64,000 nucleotides of DNA, from the NCBI GenBank assembly GCA_947044365.1, contig OX345636.1, positions 949,501-1,013,500 of the forward strand. The letters are read 5' to 3'. The notes below the pieces were generated by a model, which was given only the letters and a program-made list of their open reading frames with translations, did no database searches and was not told the origin of the DNA. Position 1 is the stretch's first letter; each line of letters begins with the position of its first letter. Of the stretch, positions 58,401-64,000 are shown one piece after another. Made by a program: the position numbers and the translations under genes. The DNA is from Petrosia ficiformis. Its lineage: Eukaryota > Porifera > Demospongiae > Haplosclerida > Petrosiidae.

Positions 58401-60277
58401 AGTTCAATTATGTTTCTGATTAGTATATCAAGTACATCATGTGTTATGATGTGTAAACTAACTGAAATATAATATAATATATTACTTACAAATATTAGTT
58501 TGACACCTTTCATGTAAATTACACTTTAACTCAGCAATTTGTTAGTGTAATTAATATGGTGAATGATAATAACAAATACCTACCTCATCACTTGATATAT
58601 AGAGAGGATTATAATTGATTATGTTTCTTACAATACTGACACAAATTATATTGGGTTTATGTTAAAACTTCTACTTGAGAATAGCTTTCAAACTTGTACC
58701 ACTTGTTCACAACTTTATTCCTAATAATTTTGAAATATCTTCCTATGAATTCCCAATTATTATTTGTATCAGTTGAACCAGAATCATGAATCAAGCTTTG
58801 TTACTTCCACTTCTAGTATTATCATAATTATAATATTATAGTGTTTAAAAATAGACATGTCAAACACTCCTTTACTAAATATTATTGTTTTACAGAGTGG
58901 AGATACTCCTATTGATGAAGCAAAGAGGGGAAATACGCAAACTTGTGTTGCTATATTACAGACAGCTATGGTATGTTATTTTAATATTATAATTGAACAA
59001 TGACTTGTTCTTTACATCCACATTATCAGTTAATATATTGAATTTGAATGTATTAAACTAGTTAGGCTCATAGTCCCATTGTTTATCACTAGTTACAACA
59101 TAATTTATTGATAGGTATTGTGGTTTATATATTATATTAGCTTTGAAATCATTAATTAAGGTTTGAAATGTTGTGTATTACACTAACTCCAGTTGTAGAA
59201 TGTAAAAGTATATTCATAATAATTATTATTATGATATCTTCCATTATCAGTATAATTATATTTTATTTTTGAAAAGACTTTTTATGGAAAATATTTATTA
59301 TTATAATTTTACATTTCAAGAGGAACTATTTAGTAGAAGCTATTTCTTATTAGTAACTGAGACATAATTTAATTATATCTTCCCTACTTTGAAAATGAAT
59401 ATTATCAGCTTCTTTGTAAAAATTAATTATAGCTTTCACCAGATAATCCAACTTTAAACTTGTAATATTATATGTAACTATCATATCCAATAATAATAAT
59501 ACTCATACTAGTAATAATATAAAAGATTTATTATTTTATTAATAATAGCAATATTTCTTTTAGTGCAGTCAACAAGAACATATGAAAGTCAAGCCTTCAG
59601 AAGTACAAGGTAAAATATTTTATATTATGATTAGTTATTTCATAATCATGTATTGTGTATAGTCATGACTTATATTACATAAAAAGGCCTACCAAATATA
59701 TGTACCAAAGTAATTATTTATAGTGGGTGTGATCATTTGCCTGTCAATGTCATATCACACATGCTAATATTAAGCTGGATCACTGTATGTGTGAATGATC
59801 TCATTATATTCTTTTTTTTAAATTTATTTAGTGTGGTAGTTCTCTAGTTAGCATTGCCAGAATCTACAGATCAAACTTTGCTAAATTATTTGAGCTTTAG
59901 CTCTTAACCCTCAGAAGACTGATGTCACATATATGTGACATTTCACTCATACGTTGTGCAGAGTGTGTTCCTAGTATTACGAAGCACTCCAAATGCCTGT
60001 AAGTGATGTCAGGCACAAGCCCATGAAAATGGCTTTAAAAGTTTATATTGACTTCTCACAAAGATAAATGCTCACCTTTTCTCATTTTTCATTGATTGGA
60101 ACTCACTTCCATCCAATACAGTCAATAGCACCTCACATATCTCTTTTAAGGCTCGTTTGTTTATCATGATAATTATTGACTAAAATATTTCATAACATAG
60201 TAACATTATTTATGCTAATTTTGTAATTTTAGGTGATGCTGTTGAGAAATTGATGAAACCAAGTCAAACAACAAAAG
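38120..60277 (+). CDS. Ankyrin-repeat protein gene, 5' part, 8 exons
   Basis: Exons: 38120–38161 (ATG, MTQTHFTGSEKDKI), 42609–42698, 45019–45120, 48193–48291, 58190–58288, 58896–58970, 59564–59609, 60233–60277. All have GT–AG borders. The first six junctions are phase 0 and the last two phase 1; joined, they give about 199 residues without a stop. Exons 3–6 each hold one ankyrin-type unit: SVYWASYWGNMEYMIEVF, SFLHSSAINRKTDVCSFLLS, TPIHGAAYWGRDDAVKVL with GANLYIKN, and TPIDEAKRGNTQTCVAIL. Exon 2 (LFSAYLTNNIKEVNDII) looks like a capping repeat. Exons 7–8 are a polar tail (VEKLMKPSQTTK) and the gene continues beyond. Exon 1 is the least certain. Ankyrin repeats mediate protein binding; the partner is unknown. 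Further exons may hide in the large introns. Confidence 0.75.
38162..40844. other. Intron 1 of the ankyrin gene, left part
   Basis: AT-rich intron. The open stretch 39682–39867 has no recognisable domain. No exon supported. Confidence 0.5.
40845..41165 (+). pseudogene. DIRS/Ngaro-type RNase H-region remnant
   Basis: Reads QAQYLSGKLNYLANSETS, then DRSNWKLNLRIFCKIDQS. After a frame change it gives LTTQVQSFFSWRPNP, VVTDALLQYWTIWKGFVN and SPWCKI. This series matches the end of the RT/RNase H region of DIRS-like retroelements (cf. LFASRLT … FFSWRPDP … DAF … W). One stop and a frameshift. Intronic in the ankyrin gene. Confidence 0.7.
41801..42040. repeat. 20-bp minisatellite
   Basis: Twelve tandem copies of ACCTCAGGTTCAACTTACTA; the last two to three drift (TTTAATTT, CCACAGG). 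Ten are essentially identical, so it is young. The unit core AACCTCAGGTT is nearly self-complementary. Intronic. Confidence 0.97.
42699..43807. other. Intron 2 of the ankyrin gene, left part
   Basis: AT-rich, no exon or element recognised. Confidence 0.45.
43808..43954. repeat. 147-bp palindrome upstream of a Crypton-type ORF
   Basis: The left arm GGTTGAGAGTGTATTATC … TTTCCGGTC … CAAATAGACCAC pairs imperfectly with the right arm, GTGGACTATTTG … GATAATACACAACTGAACC. The tip AAGGCCGAAGTCCGAG is GC-rich. The recombinase-type frame begins 20–65 bp later. Confidence 0.85.
43974..44492 (+). CDS. Crypton-type recombinase N-terminal domain (truncated ORF)
   Basis: Open for 172 codons. The likely start is the internal Met at 44019 (MNGKENIEVYPPPEKN), though the frame opens at 43974. 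A basic leader (RPLLPLRKKKTSALQE) precedes a core-binding segment, VPDNTKRNNKWAANNFAEWA, and a block with LLCKWLFRYVMETRQASG and YPPKSIYALLCGLFTDCLRQ. It aligns with ANTKRSTNWALIVFNDWK and YPPRSIHQFLAGL of the other two Crypton copies. It stops (GRLVQVM) before any catalytic block; CAG-gtgatg there could be a splice donor. A shared tail motif, GGCGGTGCCTTTGAT, at 44769 suggests the element ends near 44.8 kb. Either a deletion derivative or a captured DNA-binding domain. Confidence 0.6.
   Translation: MLHAFLAKIDRHRFKMNGKENIEVYPPPEKNLRPLLPLRKKKTSALQECAVNVSRFADPVSQEEMEIAAQGVVPDNTKRNNKWAANNFAEWAKARTQKSPEEPVPDNLLSCLDEKLLCKWLFRYVMETRQASGKPYPPKSIYALLCGLFTDCLRQDEQKDVMASNGRLVQVM
44493..45018. other. 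Crypton tail and end of intron 2
   Basis: Contains the Crypton-family tail near 44769–44790 and an imperfect inverted segment at 44700–44760. The rest is AT-rich intron. Confidence 0.45.
45121..46394. other. Intron 3 of the ankyrin gene, left part
   Basis: AT-rich. Nothing beyond short AT motifs was seen. Confidence 0.45.
46395..47890. repeat. Intron duplication, copy 1 (contains TTAA element)
   Basis: Matches 50228–51415 along its length: gtgactagatatt, agatattgtttacttattca, ttgatt(g)att(g)tttgtt, tcatatttncatattatgaa, ttactaattgaatga, and atatatcctctattattata. The TTAA element at 46728–47284 is absent from copy 2. Lies in intron 3. Confidence 0.75.
46728..47284. mobile_element. TTAA-flanked element, 557 bp, second copy
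   Basis: The ends CCCTTAGAAGACTGA and (reverse) CCCTTACAGGACTGA are flanked by TTAA at 46724–46727 and 47285–47288. It is the same family as 31104–31716, inverted. The paralogous intron copy at about 50560–50580 reads attattaattcttg with a single TTAA and no element, an empty site. No transposase coding recognised. Confidence 0.88.
48292..49460. other. Intron 4 of the ankyrin gene, left part
   Basis: AT-rich with no supported gene. A possible exon at 49461–49562 is described under findings. Confidence 0.45.
49611..49690. repeat. Dispersed repeat matching 8832–8906
   Basis: tcatcacttgtaattgaaat, then ccgtgccattctacatggag and agtactaccatactat, are shared with the upstream copy. An extra gggcggccc lies in this one. 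Confidence 0.65.
50228..51415. repeat. Intron duplication, copy 2 (empty site for the TTAA element)
   Basis: Diverged duplicate of 46395–47890. It lacks the TTAA element. A segment around 50842–50897 is shared with 23935–23990 in reverse, and AT-rich matter that I could not place follows to about 51240. Confidence 0.75.
51446..52030. repeat. Uninterrupted pentanucleotide tract (TATTG)117
   Basis: 585 bp of TATTG without a visible interruption. All six frames are open because neither strand creates a stop; the long open frames here are artefacts. Intronic in the ankyrin gene, immediately after the second intron-duplication copy. Confidence 0.99.
52031..52706. other. Intronic AT-rich DNA, no gene seen
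   Basis: Short frames on both strands (for example minus 52371–52631) are hydrophobic and unrecognised. No ankyrin-type exon was found after the pentanucleotide tract. Confidence 0.4.
52707..52970 (-). CDS. ORF with 2A-like ribosome-skipping motif and zinc ribbon
   Basis: Minus-strand ORF of 87 codons. A Cys-rich hydrophobic leader precedes LLLSGDIEQNPGP, a match to the 2A consensus D(V/I)ExNPGP, which makes ribosomes release the chain between Gly and Pro. It is followed by a Cys4-type finger, CPLCKESVHIRKTVCKCGHR, and a basic tail. Near-N-terminal 2A motifs are known from non-LTR retrotransposons of several animals and protists and from sea-urchin immune receptor genes. Here the downstream ORF is missing, so this may be a truncated retroelement or a first exon (a GTAAGT lies near its 3' end). 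It is antisense to the host gene. Confidence 0.6.
   Translation of the reverse strand: MVMHEVMNICWKSILCNLTLSSCVMCNYCYFRRILLLSGDIEQNPGPVVNKMCPLCKESVHIRKTVCKCGHRFSKKSSNSKSITHKL
52971..55320. other. Intron 4 middle part, no gene seen
   Basis: AT-rich, except for a GC-richer block at 53115–53175 and the CGCGGCGAG motif at 53385–53415 preceded by acagacagaatgaatgaatg. The latter resembles 2675–2745. At 55120–55310 a purine-rich stretch (ggaaacggcacaaatggcgg) and a GGGGCGGAGCCCCCC palindrome-like run occur. Confidence 0.5.
55327..55390. repeat. Perfect 24-bp inverted repeat with 16-nt loop
   Basis: The arms 55327–55350 (GTTATCATCCATGTTG … GAGTC) and 55367–55390 are exact complements around gggagaggcgaatata. 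It lies just upstream of the CA tract and the second direct-repeat family. Confidence 0.95.
55448..55530. repeat. (CA)n microsatellite
   Basis: CA tract with CG and CC interruptions, followed by catctgtaatagtaatagcc exactly as at the 781-bp repeats. Confidence 0.95.
55559..55991 (+). repeat. Second direct-repeat family, copy 1, with exon-like segment
   Basis: Matches 57239–57650 (offset 1680 bp) apart from a ~22-bp extra AT segment near 55702. An exon-like part with an acag acceptor and CAACAC-gtaaat donor reads EESNTRVSRLLEQIHRPG and SEALFRFIYEFGHS, but this copy has a stop upstream (FLA). It resembles the last helices of a CARD domain; weak. Confidence 0.55.
55992..57238. other. Region between the second direct repeats
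   Basis: Parts at 56540–56620 (caaagcatatgtgaatatat, gattgttaaatactgttt) match 6490–6545 inside the 781-bp repeat. The CACCCAACACGTAAATACAC motif recurs at 56797. No supported gene. Confidence 0.5.
57239..57650 (+). repeat. Second direct-repeat family, copy 2, open exon-like segment
   Basis: The frame is open from 57320 to 57658: MEIENKNTRPEERPIMPAYI, EESNSRVSRLLEQIHRPG, SEALFRFIYEFGHSTQH, then a gtaaat donor. The C-terminal helices resemble a CARD (LLxxIxxxGxxALxxFxxxL). Because the block also exists at 55.6 kb and in diverged form at 6.6 kb, it is a repeated sequence rather than a unique gene. A CARD origin is speculation. Confidence 0.45.
57651..58189. other. End of intron 4, no gene seen
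   Basis: AT-rich intron up to the acceptor of the ankyrin exon at 58190. Confidence 0.5.
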
Positions 60278-60408
60278 GTAATAATATATACTGGTCATGT
60301 GATTTATACTGATAACTATATTCATATTGATTATTGGTGACATTAATGTACTTGAAACTTTAATTACTATAAATTTAATGTCACAATATAATTATGTTCA
60401 AGTAGTTT

Positions 60409-61054
60409 CAGTGTTTTCCCTAAAGCGTGTTTAGCGTGTTCTCTGCGCACTTAAAATACTAACCGGAAGTGGGTGTGGTGGCAACACACCTTCAATTAAT
60501 TAATTTTTGCTCCATGTAAGCATGTGTTTTCACTGACTACTGTACTTTCAAACACTCGCCTTGGTTCTTTCCTGCAACTAACGAAGAATGTTTTTGGTAT
60601 CTTTGGCTTTCTTAGTAAGTCTTCTGTCTAACTAAGTGAGTTAAAAGTCTATACTGTTTAAAATTTGAAATTTATACAGGTGTGTAAAAATGTGGGCGTT
60701 GCCCTTTAAAACATTCGCCTTGCTGTCTTCCTGCTGATAGCAAAGCATAAAGTTTACATCAATGGTTTTCTTAATAATTCTTCTTTCCAGCAAGCTACAT
60801 TTTGTAAATGAAAATGTTGAGTCTTATAAAAAGAGAGTTATAGAGCTGAACGGAGGTATTTATTAAACCGATATTCAACCCACAGAGTTACATGTAGATT
60901 GCAAATTTGCATGTTAATACATTAGATTTAGTGGGCTGTTAGATAAGGAATGTACTGAAGTTAGCGAAGTAAGGTGTGGTAAAGGGTGTGGTTATGTAAT
61001 TAATTAGGGGTGTGGTTTTATATGCGCTTGGACGTTTTTCTACGGAAAACACTG
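60409..61054. mobile_element. hAT non-autonomous element, 646 bp, with 8-bp target duplication
   Basis: Ends CAGTGTTTTCC (60409) and GGAAAACACTG (61054) are perfect 11-bp inverted repeats. They are flanked by AGTAGTTT on both sides (60401–60408, 61055–61062), an exact 8-bp target duplication typical of hAT transposons. No transposase frame. It sits in the intron after ankyrin exon 8. Confidence 0.9.
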
Positions 61055-61510
61055 AGTAGTTTATTTTACAATTGATATATATTATCAACTAGTTGTGTCA
61101 TCAGAAAGGCGATAATTAAACTGGACGTTTTTCATATATTCCGAAATTAATTATCTAGGAAAATGTGTGGGTGGAGCGTGTAGTAACTAATGATTTTCAC
61201 CACTATAACTCTCCCGTTTTATGAAACTAGAGTTTCTAACTTACTTTGCTTGAAAGAGGAGTTTGCTGAGAAAGCTATAGATGTAAAATTTATGCTTTGC
61301 TATTAGCAAGAAGGTAGCAAGGCGAGTGCTTGAATATTTAGTAGTCGAAGGGCAACTCCCACACCCTTACTAACCTTTATAATTTCCACATTTTCAGACT
61401 TATTACTTACGTACTTAGACAGAGAAGCTTCTAACAAAGTCGTAGATACCAAATACATGCTTCGTTAGATGGAAGAAAGTAGCAAGACAAGTGTTTGGTG
61501 CAGTGGTCAG
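60545..61510. repeat. Large imperfect inverted repeat across the hAT right edge
   Basis: 60550–60590 (CACTCGCCTTGGTTCTTTCC, CTAACGAAGAATG) pairs with 61457–61499. 60690–60762 (GGGCGTTGCCCTT, ATTCGCCTTGCT, ATAGCAAAGCATAAA) pairs with 61280–61362. The left arms are inside the hAT element and the right arms outside, so the right arms are probably an inverted, truncated second copy. Confidence 0.65.
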
Positions 61511-61778
61511 TGCCAACAATAGCTCTTAGCATCTTTGTAAGTTCGATCGCTTATAACTTTGCATTGGTAACTCGTATAGCTTCAGGTTTTGCACTGCATA
61601 AAGCACATTTAGTGCACTGTCTTGTGTAAAATGTTGGTTTAAAAATACTGAAGCAGTTTAAAAATACAACCATTATTACGCATGACGTCTGTAGACGTCA
61701 TTCGCTGTTAACGATTAAACGTTCATGACAAGTGTAGACGTCATCCGAGGCTAAAGGGTTAACAAATGTCAATTCAAA

Positions 61779-64000
61779 TATCTTGGTCATCTCATAGATC
61801 AAAGAGGCATCCAAGCTGACCCAGACAAGACGTCAGCTATCAGGGAGATGAAGCCTCCAACATATGTCTCAGAACTCAGACGTCTGTTTCATGGGAATGG
61901 TGAACCAACTAGGCAAGTTTTCCAGTAATCTGGCTGATCTCACCCAACCTCTTCGTCAACTCCTCAGTAAAAAGTATACCTGGATGTGGGGTCCCGCACA
62001 AGATAAACCCTTCTCTGATATAAAAATAGAGTTGTCTAAACCAACAATACTTTCTCTATACAATCCACAGGCACCAACAAAGATATCTGCAGAGGCATCT
62101 TTCTATGGTCTGGGAGCAGTTATTATGCAAAAGCAAGAGTCATCTTGGACACCCTTATCGTTTGCATCCCGGACAATGACTGAGACAGAATGCAGGTAAG
62201 CCCAGATTGAGAAGGAAGCCCTAGCTATCATTTGGGCATGTGAAACGTTATCTTGGGCATGAAGCACCTCATTGAAACTGACCACAAACTTCTGATACCA
62301 CTTCTAGGAACCAAGCATCTCGATAGTCTACCACCACTTTCGTTTATGTTTAGGAAGGTACGATTACACATCACACATGTGGCAGGAAAACTCCTTTATA
62401 CTGCTGATACATTGTTTCGCTTACATTTAGGAAGGTACGATTACACATCACACATGTGGCAGGAAAACTCCTTATACTGCTGATACATTGTTTCGCTTAC
62501 ATTTAGGAAGGTACGATTACACATCACACATGTGGCAGGAAAACTCCTTTATACTGCTGATACATTGTTTCGTTTATGTTTAGAAAGGTGCGATTACACA
62601 TCACACATGTGGCAGGAAAACTCCTTTATACTGCTGATACATTGTTTCGTTTACATTTAGGAAGGTACGATTACACATCACACATGTGGCAGGAAAACTC
62701 CTTATACTGCTGATACATTGTTTCGTTTACGTTTAGGAAGGTACGATTACACATCACACATGTGGCAGGAAAACTCCTTATACTGATGATACATTGTTTC
62801 GTTTACATTTAGGAAGGTACGATTACACATCACACATGTGGCAGGAAAACTCCTTATACTGCTGATACATTGTTTCATTTACGTTTAGGAAGGTACGATT
62901 ACACATCACACATGTGGCAGGAAAACTCCTTTATATTGCTGATACATTGTTTCGTTTACGTTTAGGAAGGTACGATTACACATCACACATGTGGCAGGAA
63001 AACTCCTTTATACTGCTGATACATTGTTTCGTTACGTTTAGGAAGGTACGATTCCACATCAAACATGTGCAGGAAAACTCCTTTATACTGCTGATACTTT
63101 GTTGAGAGCACCTGCCCCTATTGATGAAAATGATAAAAGATTACAGGAGGAAACCGATGCAGTGATGGAACTCTGTGTCATTTATCAGCCAGCAAAGAGA
63201 GACTAGATGAATACAGGAAGTCACAAGCCACAGATCCCATTTGCTCTTCTGTTATAAAATTTCGCCAACACAGCTGGCCAGAGAGAACCAATTATCAGAC
63301 CATTCTGGCTGGTTAGTGGTGAACTGACATTTGACAATAACAACCTCTTGCTCTAAGCACTCCAAAGACAAACACTATTGAAGATCCATCAAGGCCATCA
63401 GGGAATTCAAAAATGTCGTCTACTGCCAACACGTCGGTGTGGTGGCCTGGACTTCTCAATGAAATCAACAACATGGTGAAGCAGTGTTCTACCTGTGCCA
63501 GAGACTACAAGCCACGTAAGTAGCCAATGATTCCATCCCCGTTACCTGTCTACCCATGGCAGGATCAGACTACTTCAAAGGAGCCAACTACATATTAGCA
63601 GTTGATTATTTCTCCAGGTACCAGACATTTGTAAACTATCCAATACAACTTCATACAGTATTATTGAAGCTCAGAAGACAATGTTTTCTCAATATGGAGT
63701 TCCAGAAACCATTGTAAGTGATAATGGCCCTCAGTATTCTTCTCTAGAGTTTGCTGAATTTGCAAAAGGATATGGTTTCAACCATGTGACCAGTAGTCCT
63801 TACTTCCCACAGAGCAATGGACAAGCAGAAAGCACTGTACAAACAGTGAAGAATCTTCTGAAAGACTCTATAGATCATCACATGGCCCTGCTGACATATC
63901 GTTCAACTCAGTTCCCATGGTGTAATCTCTCCCCAGCCAAACTATTGATGGGAAGACGAATTCGATCAAACATCCTTCTTATCAAAGCTAGTCCCAAAAT
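61779..64000 (+). pseudogene. Gypsy pol remnant (RT end, RNase H, integrase), second family
   Basis: Plus-strand order: RT thumb (CQFKYLGHLIDQRGIQADPD; ADLTQPLRQLLSKK, 61785–61975); RNase H (TKISAEASFYGLGAVIMQK, LSFASRTMTETECR, 62070–62195); the tandem array 62340–63095; LLYTADTLLRAPAPIDEND (63080); HHCC finger (HQGIQKCRL, WWPGLLNEINNM, CSTCARDYKPR, 63395–63520); integrase core (GSDYFKGANYILAVDYFSRY, TIVSDNGPQYSS, SPYFPQSNGQAESTVQTVK, 63560–63850). The RNase H ADAS motif reads AEAS, losing the first catalytic Asp. Frameshifts occur at 61890, 62200, 62250, the array and the integrase. It runs off the right edge and differs from the Gypsy family at 32–37 kb. Confidence 0.8.
62340..63095. repeat. 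77-bp tandem array inside the Gypsy RNase H region
   Basis: About ten copies of a 76–77 bp unit (AGGAAGGTACGATTACACAT, CACACATGTGGCAGGAAAAC, TCCTTTATACTGCTGATACA, TTGTTTCGTTTACGTTT), differing by single bases and 1-nt deletions. One unit corresponds to the conserved end of RNase H (THVAGKLLYTADTL). The period is not a multiple of three, so the array destroys the frame. Confidence 0.95.

Larger units (their letters stand above)
59908..61758. mobile_element. Candidate large TTAA element, interrupted by hAT
   Basis: The left end CCCTCAGAAGACTGATGTCA follows TTAA (59904–59907) and matches the TTAA family end at 46728 for about 120 bp. The right end, read in reverse, is CCCTTTAGCCTCGGATGACG before TTAA (61759–61762). 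The ends agree only loosely, so they may belong to different copies. The hAT element and ankyrin exon 8 (60233–60277) lie inside the span, which argues against one simple element. Confidence 0.3.

Noticed and set aside
59908..61758. Single 1.85-kb piggyBac-type element
   Set aside because: Its ends agree only loosely and an ankyrin exon lies within the span; more likely two unrelated ends. Kept only as a low-confidence feature.
62340..63095. CRISPR-like regular repeats
   Set aside because: 77-bp units are contiguous and derive from Gypsy coding sequence; no spacers.

Overview
This is AT-rich eukaryotic DNA from an invertebrate animal, most likely a demosponge. The evidence is GT–AG introns, one phase-0 exon per ankyrin repeat, long AT-rich introns, dense simple repeats and a mixed set of transposons (EnSpm/CACTA, pogo, hAT, TTAA-specific, Crypton, Gypsy, DIRS-type, non-LTR). 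The sponge assignment is inference. There is no bacterial-style operon, rRNA or CRISPR array. I saw no free-standing tRNA gene.

Layout. 1–1044: the 3' part of a spliced host gene on the minus strand, not recognised. 1.3–8.5 kb: microsatellites, a 12-bp mosaic minisatellite, a tRNA-derived SINE and a near-identical 781-bp direct repeat. 9.0–9.6 kb: a pogo deletion derivative with its TA target duplication. 11.36–17.7 kb: an apparently intact EnSpm/CACTA transposon with two divergent multi-exon genes, an 823-aa transposase and a 532-aa SAM-domain accessory protein; every exon joins in frame. 17.7–21.2 kb and 32.3–37.5 kb: two related nested units in which a Crypton tyrosine-recombinase element sits in the LTR of a minus-strand Gypsy element. 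22.7–24.9 kb: palindromes and repeated modules set in TA/CA arrays. 29–30.6 kb: a decayed reverse transcriptase. 31.1–31.7 kb: a TTAA-flanked element.

The host gene of the right half is a plus-strand ankyrin-repeat gene. I reconstruct eight exons from an ATG at 38120 to 60277, and the 3' end is not seen. Its introns hold a DIRS-type fragment, a Crypton locus, a TTAA element with a paralogous empty site at 50.57 kb, an uninterrupted (TATTG)117 tract, an ORF with a 2A-like motif, a second direct-repeat family, and a hAT element with a perfect 8-bp target duplication. From 61.78 kb to the right edge lies a broken plus-strand Gypsy pol with a 77-bp tandem array inside its RNase H region.

The most interesting items are the two-gene EnSpm element, the large palindrome just upstream of the recombinase ORF in both Crypton loci where it can be seen, the 2A-like motif inside a perfect stem, and the intron duplication that gives an empty-site control for a TTAA transposon. 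All calls come from reading the sequence by eye; no database search was run.
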